Positions 34,431-45,217 of a DNA stretch of 64,000 bases are shown one piece after another. Origin of the DNA: Amorphophallus konjac (Eukaryota; Streptophyta; Magnoliopsida; Alismatales; Araceae); assembly GCA_022559845.1 (NCBI GenBank), contig CM040124.1:66611491-66675490 (forward strand), in the 5' to 3' direction. Numbering within the stretch: position 1 is the first letter of the stretch; the number at the start of each line of letters is the position of its first letter. The notes below the pieces were generated by a model, which had not been told where the DNA came from, searched no databases, and saw only the letters and a program-made list of their open reading frames with translations. The translations under genes were made by a program, and so were the position numbers.

Positions 34431-35500
34431 ATGGAATTGCTACAGGATTTCATGGTTTACAGAGCTGAAACGATGCTCTGTTTGGGGATTTTATGAGATT
34501 TCTGGCTCGGATTGAGGCTGGATTTAGAGTGTAAGCGAGAGATTACACAGATATGGGTTTGATTTGCCAAAGATGGGCTGGGTTCAAAGGGGAATCGAAG
34601 GAACCACTGCAGGATGGGGTTCTGAATCATCATATTATTATTGACCCTCAGGGGCTCATTTGCTGGCATCTTTGGTCACCTGGGAGCCAAGAGATGGCCA
34701 TCTCTGACCCCAGGGGCGACCCCGATGTAATTGTTCGGACTGGAGCCGATTAGAAACCATCGGTATTAATTTATTGGAGCAGCTTACTTACTCCTGTGAG
34801 AAGAGGATCTCGAGCAAACCCTCGGAGTTACTGCCAATATCGGTAGCAGACTGTCCCAGAAGCCAAGAGATGGTCTGTCTCTGGCCCTAGGGCAAGCCTG
34901 GGAAACTTTATGCAAACGATGATGAATCGGAGAGGGACATCGGCTCATTTAGAACGACATTTATTCTACTGCAGACAATTGAGCCCGAAGACCCACCGGG
35001 GAATCGGACACACTTCAGTTGGACTTAAAATGAAAACATATAAAGGAAAAGCATAGCAGCAGACGGAGAGATAGTGGGCAAATACTTCAATCGCCTAGCG
35101 CCCAAACGGGCCACTGGAGCATTTCATACAATCACATCATTCCAGGACTCACCCCAGCCACATAGAGGGAATGGAGGAAAGGGAGATGAATGGCGGCCGG
35201 GATATCCCGGTTATCACCGATGAATCGAGATAAGACTCGCATGGTTACATAAAGAAGAAAATAGAAACAAAGAAGATGAAAGGGGGGGGGGGGGGGAGGG
35301 CGGAGCATTGACTCCTCTCCCTCCCCGGCTGCCCACCTTGAGCTTCTGCTCCTTCGTCTCTTCTCAGATATTCCTTCGCTTCTTCGAGTCTCTCCTTCTG
35401 GAGCTCTCCCTTTTCTTTTTCTCTTCTCTCTTTTTGTTCTTCTGCTCTGTGTTTTCTTGTGTGTCTCTCCTCTTCTTTTCTTTGTGTTCGAAGGGAGGGG

Positions 35501-35640
35501 ATTTTATACCCGTTCCCCCCCTCTCGGCAGGCTTCATCACGGCGTGAAGAAGGTAGCTTCCCGGCGCGCCTCTTTCAATCGGGGAGGCCTCCCGGCGCCA
35601 AAGGGCATGGCTTCCCGGCGCCATTCTCTAGAGCTCATTC
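35501..35640 (-). promoter_or_regulatory. LTR promoter of element 3 with CCCGGCGCC array
   Basis: The minus-strand TATA box GGGTATAAAATCCC (35,510-35,497) is preceded, in transcription direction, by four CCCGGCGCC or CCGGCGCGCC units at 35,540-35,640. It is presumed to drive the genomic RNA of element 3. Confidence 0.6.
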
Positions 35641-36309
35641 GGCCAGCCCATTCAGGGCTTTTAAACTTCATATGCACTTCGACCTCTCTTAGTTCTTCCA
35701 GTATATCTTCCAGAACCGAGGAAGGCCATCTAGTGGTGACATAGCTTCTATTTCATAGATTTTCATCAGTCTGCAGACAGGGGTTTCATCAGTCCGTAGA
35801 CAGGGGTTTCATCAGTATTGCCATCTGAATGGTGACAAAATCGGGTATTATCTTATCGATATCGTCACTTGAATGGTGACGAGCTCGGACATCAGCTTTA
35901 GTCTGGAAAGACTTCAGCCGGGTGTATAATCTGTGGAGACGATTCTTCTTGTGTTCTGACTTTGCAAAAGCCTTTACAATCTTCAGCTGTCGGCACCGGC
36001 TTCATCCTTATCTTTTATCACATCTGTCAATAAGTCGACATCTGGCCTATGCTGACATGTCATCTGTGGGCTCTTGGATGTAACAGTAACATATCTCTTA
36101 GTAAAAGTGTGCTGGGAGGTCCCATCAGTCGAGTGACTGCTGCTTTATCAGTGTTGTTGTCTGAATAATATCGGCACCGGGTATCGGTTTGGCCGACAAA
36201 GGCTTCAGCCGGGTAAAAGGTTGGCGGACTTCATCATTGGCCTTTCACTGTTGGTCTGATCCTCTTTTCAACTGTGCTTTCACCCTTGTTCATTTTCAAG
36301 GCGTCAACA

Positions 36310-36328
36310 AATGCCCCCCACCTGCGGG
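36310..36328 (-). other. Polypurine tract of element 3
   Basis: The minus strand reads CGCAGGTGGGGGGCATT and then TGTTGACGCC, the LTR start. The plus-strand form GTCAACAAATGCCCCCCA is nearly the same in elements 1 and 2. Confidence 0.65.
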
Positions 36329-36524
36329 CGGCGTAAGCGCAGAATAAGCGGCACGGGGCTTGCAGGTGTCTTCATCATTTGAGGGTATCTTCCTCAATTT
36401 GTCTTCAATCCGGTTCTCAGACCTGATCATCTTGATGCAACAGTATTTTGCACACTTATCTTCCCTTTTCATATTTTCATTCTTCATATTTTCTTTATTT
36501 TCAGCAATTCGGAGCTTCTCGGCA

Positions 36525-37197
36525 CAGGGCCATAGGCTTCTCGGCATGACCCTCTCGGCGCAAGGCTTCTCGGCATGCAAGATCTTCCGACGCGAGGCTT
36601 CTCGGCGTGAGGGGCCTCTCGGCGCGGCTGAAGGAGGGCTCTCGGCCTAGGTGCTCTTGGCGCGCCTTTGGCCGAAGGGGGGGTCTCTCGGCCTGGGTTC
36701 TCGGCATGGGGGAGATCTCGGCGCGCCCTTTGGCCGCCTGGGGGTCTCGGCACGGGGGCTCTCGGCGCGCCCTTTGGCCGCCTGGGGTTCTCGGCGTGGG
36801 GGGTTCTCGGCGCGCATTGTTTCGCGCCGAGAAGCCTCTCCCGCCCTTTCTCCTATTTAACCCCCCCGAGAGGGTCTTCTTCTCATTTCTTCATCTTCTT
36901 TCTCTTTCTTCATTTCTTTCTCCTTCTTCCGTTTTCTTTCATCGGCGGGTGCTTCTTCTCCTCTCGGCCGCTCTCGTTTTTCTTCCCGTTTAGTTGGATT
37001 TCGCCCTGGTAGGACGTTACTTGGGATTTAATCCCTTTTTCTTTCGGGTTCACCCCTCTTGGTTGGTGATTCCCTATTCTCCTTGGGAAGACCCCGAATA
37101 AGGGGAGGTGCTGCCGAAATTTTCATAGAATCTCATGTTACAATCTTTATAAGACTGGCTTTTAATTCACACTTTTTCTCCGACTGCAGGCACTGTA
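36525..37197 (+). promoter_or_regulatory. Motif array, promoter and leader of antisense PMD gene, element 3
   Basis: A dense array of CTCTCGGCGCGCC and TTCTCGGCATG units (36,525-36,840) lies directly upstream of a TATA-like box (CTATTTAA, 36,853-36,860). A pyrimidine-rich leader, the conserved leader block (GGGGAGGTGCTGCCGAAATT, starting about 37,102), and an intron acceptor (ACTGCAG, ending 37,190) seven bases before the ATG follow. Array, TATA, block, acceptor, ATG is the same order as in element 1. Confidence 0.6.
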
Positions 37198-40100
37198 ATG
37201 GCTTCCAGTTCTGATGCTGCATCTTCCGGAGCTGTTGGTGCTAGCTCATCGGCCCAGCCAGACATACCTCGGGCCACAGTAAATTGGCTGAATGTGCACA
37301 GCCTGGATTTCGGATACGACAGGATTGCTTCAGTCGATGAGTTGTCTGACTCTGAGACTGACACAGTGTCGACGACCCGGGTATACTCCACGGCGACCGA
37401 GACATGCTTCAGGCGGGATGGTGGCTATCGGCCAGACCATCTGAAGGACCGGCATTTGATGCCGTTCATCCGGACTTTCACAGTAGGCGGCATGCGAGAC
37501 TACCAGATAGCTCGCGTAGTTGAAGCTGCCATCCTTGCTGAGCGAGATAGTCTGAAGGAATCAGTGTATCGCAGCAAGGACATCTATCTTCCTGGGGAAA
37601 AGCGCGACTGGGATGCAGTCCTCGGCATATCGGAGCTGGAACCAGAGAAGAAGATGCTGGTCCGGGCCCCGGAATTCACACCTGCCCGGTGGGATAATGC
37701 CAGCGGCCGAGTTCATAGGGAGAAGCCCGACTATGGTATGTTGTTGGCACCATTAAAGTGGGGATATCACGAAGAGCCCTCCGTGCTGAATTGTTCAGCC
37801 GTTCAGTTCAAGTACCATCTGGCCGCTGGTTGGTTCGGGGATACCAAAATCACTGACGCGCACTTATTCGAGTAGGATCAGTGGAGTTTACCGAGTTTGT
37901 TCTGAAGGAATATGCCCCTCTGCTGATCAGAGCCAGGGTGTATCACAGCGTCTTCGCTTCTAGATTCCGGTATCCCATATCCCGAGGGTTGTGCTGTGGA
38001 ATGTTTGAAGTGTTCTGCCCTTTATTCAACACTTTCTATACAGCAGAGGGGGAGACATCCCTGGACCTCTGGAGTTTGTCACAGCTCTCCGGCCTGCCCA
38101 TTGATGGCGAGCCGTATGAGGAAGTTTGCTTGTCAGATTCCGAGAAGGATAGCTCTGATGGCGAGGGCAAGTATTCCATTGGCTTCTCATATCGATATCT
38201 GATGAAGGTATATCGCTCCATCTGTCTGGCGTATAGTAGAGGGTCCTCTAAAGGCTATCAACCCCGAGAGAAGGGCAGCAAACTGAGGGTCCGGATAGGG
38301 CAGTGGATCCAGTATTTCTTTGACGGTCCCCTGAAGTATGCAGACTTTCCTTCCATGGGTCCGGCTGCTAGCAAGCAGATAAGGGCCCCTCGCTATAAGT
38401 CGGCGCTGCCATCCTCATTGCGCCGTGCAGGCAACGGTGGTCCCAACCCAGCAGGCGTAGACCCCATCACACACTGTGCGGCTTATTTCACATTTTGGCT
38501 GTGCACTTTCGCTCTCCCACAAGGGGACGAGACAATTATTCGGCCAGAGGCCATATATCCAGCTTGTCAGATGGCATGGGGGATGAAGCTGTCGCTCTGC
38601 CCAGTGGCCCTGTGTTTGATATATAAATCTTTGGGGGACCTGTACAAGCATCGGACTCCCCGTTCTTTGAGGACCGTGGGTCCTTTTCATTTCTTCAACG
38701 CCTGGGTCTGCAGTATATTCCCTGAATTAGCTCCGAGAATCTTGCAGGCGGATACAGTGTTACCTAGGATGGTTGAATTTGCCAGCGCTGAGCCTGGTCC
38801 CTTTTATGATCAGCTGTTTAAAATAAGGGGCCGACTGATAAAAGTACCAGTGGACGCCCCTGGCAGCATACATTTCTGGAGCTTGGCGACAGGTTCAGCT
38901 CCTTTGATTGATCCTCAGAGAGAGTGCAAGCTGGAAGAGACAGAGACATATATACATCCTGTCTCAGGAGTCAACACTTCCCGGCCAATCCTGGAACCGG
39001 AGCTGGTGAGATGGGCCATGGCAATTCGGCCCAGTGTTTTGGTCTACAGGAAGGGTGGCCTGCTTCTGTTGGAGCCATACTATCCGTTCCGATTTGGGCG
39101 AAACTTCCGCTAAGACCAGCATATTCCTACCTCAGTTGCCCAGTTTCCCCTGGATAGCCGGGTCAAGCACGGGTCCATCATTGTTGGCGAGGGCCGGTTG
39201 TGGTGGGATTTCTATCATCACCAGGATGATGTAGTTTTCAGGGTGCCCACTGTTTCTAACCGTGTTCCCCGGGTAACACCAGAATATATCAAATGGTGGA
39301 ATATCCGGACCGGCTTTTATAGGGACGGTAGGGGTGCCTTCTGGGATGTGGCAGAGCGCTCCTTCCTGAAACAGCAGCCTGGGCCAGTGTTTGATATTTC
39401 TGAGGCCCACTTGAAAAAACTTTACTCACAACACCTGAGGGAGGCGGAGAATTATTTGAATCAGGGGCGGGCCTTGAAGGAAAAGAGTTCCGAGCCGCTT
39501 GCTCCTGTCTTCGCTGCTATCAACGAGGACACTTTTATGCAGAGTTTGGAACATCTGAGCCATGTAGGGGGCGCTCGCTTGGAGGTGCAGCAATACCCAT
39601 TTCCTGTCGAAGAGCCGCTCCCGACAGTAGCTCCTTGGAGGGGTCCAATTGATAAATTTCATCCATATAGGACGTTTGTACGTCGAGAAGATAGAACTCA
39701 GACGTACTACAGGCAAACGTCCTGGCTGTTCATTCTGCTAAATTTGCATGGATTATCTGCAGAAAGCCCGATAGCTGGCATATTGAACAAGCCACTGTTT
39801 ATATCATTTCATTATGTCGATGGTTGGGGCATGGACCATCTTGACTTATTTCGATGCCTTGACTTTCGCGGCCATAATGATCTGGCTGCTTTAGTAGAGA
39901 AGTGCCAGATATTTGGTGATGTGTGCTGGCTCATCAAGGAGGCTGCTTCCCGCTCCAAGGAGGTAGTTTATCTGTACTGGCCACTTTCTGTATTCTATGG
40001 CGGCCCGGCAGATAAGATTTCTTCTTTTCTGATTGCAGTGTTTTCTGCTTAGCATCTGAATTTCGCACCCACTGATCCCATCACCCTTCTGTCACTTTCA

Positions 40101-42388
40101 ACAGACCGGCCTGATATAAAGCGGCAGGGGCTCTATAGAAAGATTATTGCATAGGCCGAGAAGCCTACTTATTTTGAAGTCCCTGCTGCAGCACCGACCA
40201 CTACTCCCCTGCCTCCTGGTAAGAAGAGGAAGGCTTCCACAGTCAAGACTGCAGTTGGGAAGGCCAGGAAGGCCAAAAAGGCCCATATTCAGCAGTCGAC
40301 TTCGGTGGCGATGGACACTGGGACCCCTCTCCCCGTCATTCCATCATTCGATGAGTTTGAGCTGCAAAGGGAGGCTGCTCAGACACCGGTTCAGGGTAAC
40401 ATCAAAAGCTTGCATTTGCATTATTCACTGTCTTCTACAGGATCTCAAAGAAGTCCTTGAATCTGACCCATTCTTTTTGCACAGCCCAAGAGACAGTCAT
40501 AGCACCTTCTGTGGTGGAGACCAGATTGCCTTCTCCTACGCCGGCTAGTGAGGCGGGGGGTAAGTGTATCTTCTCATCTGTTTCATATCTGTATTTGTTT
40601 TCTTTGCTACATTTCTCAGAGGTCTCTTTTTGCATCAGTGGCAGGCGAGGAACAGACTGAGGCTATGGTGACAGAAGAATTGCTTCAACCACAGGAGGGT
40701 TACAAGGCTCAGTCGAAGCAGCGTACTGTTCCGGCCAGGCGCATAATTACTCAGTCTGCATCTCGACATGTTTTAGAGGTGGCCCCACAGCGTATAGCTA
40801 GTGTGGAAATATCCTCAGGCAGTTCTAAGACCGCCTCTGATGAGGAGGAAGCGACCTTCAGGGACAGTGAGGGGGATGCTTCTGAATCAGAGGCCCCACT
40901 TGTATTTGCAAAAGGTGCTCTGTCTTTTCAGCCTGCTAAGCTGGTGGTGCTATCTCCTGAGGAGGAGTTGCAAGAGGAGTTTGCCGGGCTCGATACCGAG
41001 ATTGACATAACTCCACCATTTGTCATTCCGACTACGGAGCTTCCTTCTCTTTCACCCCACTTCGAGGATGTGGACCCTGCTTCAGGGGTGGGTTCCTTTT
41101 CATGTTTGTTGCTTCATCTGCCCCCCCCTCTTTCTTCCTCTTTTTTTTTTCTAGCACTGAAGTTGCTTTGTTTTGGTCTCAGGGCATTGCCATTGCTAGC
41201 TCAGACATAACTGCGGCTATCACGGACATTTCTTCTATAAACTGGGCTATTGTCCCTTTTCATCCTTTAACTTGCACGGGAATTCCTGAGATCATTCGCC
41301 TTGTGCCAGCGTGGATACAGTCTTCGACAGATTTAGCATCGTTGGACTTAGGATCATCAGGAGAGATTTCCCTCCTTGTTAAGGCCTCAGAGTTCAGAGC
41401 CGAAATAGACCTAGCCAGAAGCTCCGCTTTTATACCGGTTGCCATAATGTCAATCGCGCCTGAGTCAGCAGTCCCTGCCACAGTGGCTATAGAGACTAGA
41501 TTTCTGCCTTTACAGACTAGGGACCCTTCGCCCCCATTATCAGGAAGAGTAGCTGGAGACGAAGCCTTTATTCAGGAGACTCATGAAGAGATAGCTCCAT
41601 CATTCATTGGTCCTCCCTCCGCGAATGTTCAAGCCATAGCACCCGAGACAGCGGTGGAGGGGGAATCTTTAGTTCAGCCAGAGGGCACGGAGAGGGACCG
41701 GCCAGTTCTTCCAGCAGATTTACCGTCTTCATCCTCTCAGCCGGATGTCGCACTGTGGGCAGATATTGATAGCGAAGTGACCTTCGAAGTAGCTCCTCTT
41801 CCTTTGCCTGGCTTTACTTCACCTGCGAGTTTTGTCTGGCAACATCTGGGCATGCTGCGCCAGCTAGTGGAGTCCCAGCCCGGACTAACCTATCCACAGT
41901 TGAAGGAGATAGCTGAGCGCTTCACCGTCGGCTTGCAGGCGATGGGATGTCCCACAGAAATATGGGCCCAGCGGGTTCTTTTATTGTTATAATTTGTTCA
42001 TCGCCGGGATTTCTTGACACATATCATGTCTGACAAACTGGCGGCTTTGAAGTTGCAAAGAATGGAATGCAAATCCGAGCTGGCGAAGATGAACTCTATT
42101 CTTCAGGAGCGACAGTGCCAAATGCAGTCTTTGGCGGAGCGGGAGCAGTTTGTGCGCGACCGGATAACTACCCTGGAAGCTGAACTGTCCGATCTCCGAG
42201 CTGAGCTGCCGCAGCTAACAACTTCTCGACCGCAGCTTGAGGAAGAAGCAGCTCTATTAGAGGGGCAGGTGGCGTCCTTTCAAGACGAGTCTGTTCGACT
42301 GCAGGAGGAGGAGGCTCGTCTTCATGAACTGGGAGCCACCCCTTATGTGGGTCTTCTGGCTTTCAAGGATATCTTCAGGCAGCCATGA
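37198..42388 (+). pseudogene. PMD-domain antisense gene, element 3 copy
   Basis: Exon 1 starts with the ATG at 37,198 and ends near 40,016. Later exons are about 40,105-40,395, 40,485-40,559, 40,645-41,087 and 41,183-42,388. The N-terminal ~940 residues are a plant mobile domain (FYTAEGETSLDLWSLSQLSG; ITHCAAYFTFWLCTFALP). The C-terminus has a helical region (VTFEVAPLPLPGF..AMGCPTEIWA) and a coiled coil ending PYVGLLAFKDIFRQP, parallel to FPCVGILPLEDIFRG in element 2. Lesions are a frameshift near 37,873, TAA at 39,111-39,113, TAG at 40,152-40,154 and TAA at 41,990-41,992. The exon 1 donor reads CAG/ATAAGA where the other copies have GT. It is dead as a protein gene unless edited by unknown means. 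Confidence 0.8.
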
Positions 42389-42734
42389 ACCATCTTCTCT
42401 TTCTTTTCCTTTTGTACTCTTTTGCGATACAACGTCCCCTCGGGGCCCTTTATGTACTCACTTATTAATGAAAAGAAATCTTTGGCTTCACGCGTATCCA
42501 TTTTCTTCTGCATGTGGTTTTATCACTTTGAGAAGTGGGGTAGCAGTTTTAGCAATTCCTTATGCGAATGGCCCGTACTTGGCAGGAGAGTGTCCACCCC
42601 CTCAGAGAAAGGATGGGGAACTCGCTCCACCGCGTGACAGGCATCCGGGGAGGTGCTTAAACCGGATTCTGTTGGTAGCAGCAATCGTCCCTCTTGGCAA
42701 TATGTGCTGCGAGGGAGACAATTTGCAGAAATGT
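42389..42734 (+). other. 3' flank of element 3 PMD gene
   Basis: T-rich sequence, then CCCCTCGGGGCCCTTTATGT and an AATGAAAAG stretch suggestive of a transcript 3' end. No gene was recognised. Confidence 0.35.
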
Positions 42735-43690
42735 GAAAGAAGAGGCTTCATCGGAATAGACGAAAGGTCTAGACCGGGTAGAGGTTATAGCAGGTGGGAC
42801 ATTGAAAAAGGGTATGGGGTTTTCATCAGAACGGCCATAAAGTCCGAACTGGACAGATTGTATCATTGGCCGGGCGATGTACCGACCAGCCAACGGTTGA
42901 CTTCATCATCGATATTGAGCTTATATCGATGCAAGGGGGATTTCATATGTTTTATCAGAATAGACGTAAGGTCTAACCTGGATAGGGTTTCATCATTGAT
43001 CGGGCAAGGTGCCAATCGATCAACAGTTGGTTTCATCATCGATATTGGGTTTATATCAACGCAAAGAAGAGTTTCATCAGCATAGACGAAAGGTCTAAAC
43101 TGGCTAGGGTTTCATCATTGATCGGGCAGGGTGCCAATCGATCAACAGTTGGTTTCATCATCGATATTGGGTTTATATCGATGCAAAGAAGAGTTTCATC
43201 AGCATAGACGAAAGGTCTAAACCGGCTAGGGTTTCATCATTGATCGGGTAGGGTGCCAATCGATCAACAGTCAGTTTCATCATCGATATTGGGTTTATAT
43301 CGATGCAAAGGGGTTTATAAGTTTCATCAGAATAGACGAAAGGTCTAAACTGCAGGATTTCATCATTGATCGGGTAAGGTGCCGATCGATCAACAGTGGG
43401 ACGTCGGTAGAGGCGTAGGTCTCGTCAGGATAGACGTAAGGTCTATTCCAGCAGGTTTTATCGCAGGTGAGGCTTGCCAAGAAATACGTAGGCTTCATCA
43501 GGACAGACGTGAGGTCTGAGCTGGACAGGCTTCATCAGAATGGTGATGGGTTTCATTGTCGGTGGGACGTTTGAAAGAGGGTATGTGAATTTTATCAGGG
43601 TAAACGTAAGGTCTATCCCGGAAGGGTTTTATCATCGGTGGGGAATGAAGCCGACTGACCGACGGGAGGTTTCATCAGTGAAAGGGAGGT
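42735..43690. repeat. ~123-bp tandem array A' (element 3)
   Basis: The unit includes TTTCATCATTGATCGGGCA, GGTGCCAATCGATCAACAGT, TTTCATCATCGATATTGGGT, TTATATCGATGCAAAG and CATAGACGAAAGGTCTAAAC. Four good copies start near 42,985, 43,108, 43,231 and 43,357, with degenerate copies on each side. Confidence 0.88.
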
Positions 43691-43724
43691 AAAGGTAGCG
43701 TGCCTATTGGCATGGAACTTTTGA

Positions 43725-43945
43725 ATTACCACATTACTGACCCAAGTGCCCTTTCGGGTTTTCACCGGAGCCAGCCCCCTCTTGCTTTTGCCCACGCGCC
43801 CTTTCGGGTTTTCACGTGGCGGGGTACCCGATTTTACCTGCAGTGCCCTTTCGGGTTTTCACCACAGCTGGGTTTTGGCCATTTTTGCCCTTGTCCGGGA
43901 TATCCAAACAAGCCTGGCGGGGTATCTCTATTTTTAACCCCATTT
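43725..43945. repeat. CCCTTTCGGGTTTTC module, copy 2
   Basis: The same ~215-bp block as at 13,436, in the same orientation, with three GCCCTTTCGGGTTTTC boxes and the GGCGGGGTATCTCTATTTTT end. Confidence 0.9.
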
Positions 43946-43999
43946 TTTTATTTATATATACGTATATATATTTCTTGAATTGGGACTTCAGCATGGATC

Positions 44000-44540
44000 A
44001 GGCGATGTGCTGCTCCATTAGTGACTGCTCTTATCATCGGTATTGGGTTTATACCGATGCAAGGATTTCATAGGCTTCATCAGGATAAACGTAAGGTCTA
44101 GACTGGGTAGGTTTCATCGTTGATCGGGTAGTTTACCAATCGATCAACAGCAGGTTTCATCATCGGTATTGGGTTTATACCAATGCAAGGATTTCATAGG
44201 TTTCATCAGGATAGACGAAAGGTCTGGCCTGGATAGGTTTCATCGTTGATTAGGCAGTGTGCCAATCGATCAACAGTTGGTTTCATCATCGGTATTGGGT
44301 TTATACCAATGCAAGGATTTCATAGGTTTTATCGGCATAGACGTAAGGTCTAAACCAGACAGGTTTCATTACTGATCGGGTGAGTGTGCCCATTGATCAG
44401 CAGCAGGTTTCATCACGGTGGGACCTGGGACAAGGTATGAGGGCTTTTATCAGGATAGACGTAGGGCCTATACTGAGTGGGTCTAATCGTCGATCGGGCA
44501 AGGCGCCGGTCGATTACGAGGAGTTTTATGGCGGGAGGTG
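44000..44540. repeat. ~128-bp tandem array A'' (element 3)
   Basis: Three further copies of the array A' type unit, with CATCATCGGTATTGGGTTTA, AGGATTTCATAGG and CAGGATAGACGAAAGGTC. It repeats the arrangement of an array in front of a module. Confidence 0.85.
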
Positions 44541-44552
44541 AGGCTTTCTTTG

Positions 44553-44780
44553 GGATTACCACATTACTGACCCAAGTGCCCTTTCGGGTTTTCACCGGAG
44601 CCAGCCCCCTCTTACTTTTGCCCACGCGCCCTTTCGGGTTTTCACGTGGCGGGGTACCCGATTTTGCCTGTAGTGCCCTTTCGGGTTTTCACCACAGCCG
44701 GGTCTTTGGCCAATTTTTGCCCTTGTTCAGAATATCTGAACAAGACTGGCGGGGTATCACTATTTTTAACCCCATTTTTC
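44553..44780. repeat. CCCTTTCGGGTTTTC module, copy 3
   Basis: The third copy of the block, about 95% alike to copy 2 by eye. Together 42,735-44,780 looks like a segmental duplication of array plus module. Confidence 0.9.
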
Positions 44781-44811
44781 TTTTCTTTTCTTCTCTTTTT
44801 TTTATTTGGTA

Positions 44812-45210
44812 TGCGAGCTGAGAGAGAGGGCAGCTTGGGCAGGGCGAGATGCCACTGGACCAGGGAGAGGGTAGCTTGATCAGGGCGGAGTGCCATTGAC
44901 CAAGATGAAGTGGCCTGATTAGGGCGGAGTGCCGCTAAACCAAGAAAGAAGGTAGCTCGGCTAGGGCGGAATGCCACTAGACCAAGAAAGAAGTAGCTTG
45001 GTTAGGGCGGAGTGCCACTAGCCCAAGGAAGAGGGTAGCTTGGCTAGGGTGGAGTGCCGCCAGACCAAGGATGGGGTAGCTCGGCTAGGGCGGAGTGCTA
45101 CTAAACCAAGAAAGAAGGTAGCTCGGCTAAGGCGGAGTGCCGCTAAACCAAGGAAGAGGTAGCTTGGTTAGGGCGGAGTGCCACTAGACCAAGAAAGAAG
45201 GGTAGCTTTT
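44812..45210. repeat. ~50-bp tandem array B' next to pol
   Basis: Eight copies of a 48-60 bp unit share GTAGCTTGGCTAGGGCGGAG and TGCCACTAGACCAAGAAAGA. The array ends at the stop codon of the pol ORF. Confidence 0.88.
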
Positions 45211-45217
45211 GGCCCGA

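Larger units (their letters stand above)
32503..36309 (-). repeat. 3' LTR of Tat element 3 (~3.8 kb)
   Basis: On the minus strand the LTR begins TGTTGACGCC after the G-run. It then has an array (35,640-35,540), a TATA box (TATAAAAT, 35,508-35,501), a leader with a 17-base C run (G-run at 35,281-35,297 on plus), a second array (34,430-33,975), the conserved leader block (GGGGAGGTGCTGCCAAAATTC, reverse complement of about 33,620-33,640), a third array (33,345-33,105) and the shared terminal block (32,690-32,503). The order is the same as in LTR 2. Confidence 0.7.

Noticed and set aside
40147..40548. 133-codon plus-strand ORF after the PMD exon 1 of element 3
   Set aside because: Frame-shifted reading of PMD exons 2-3; the other frame aligns with elements 1 and 2.
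42735..44540. CRISPR-like appearance of regularly spaced repeats
   Set aside because: Units are contiguous tandem repeats with spacer drift, in a plant genome, without cas genes.
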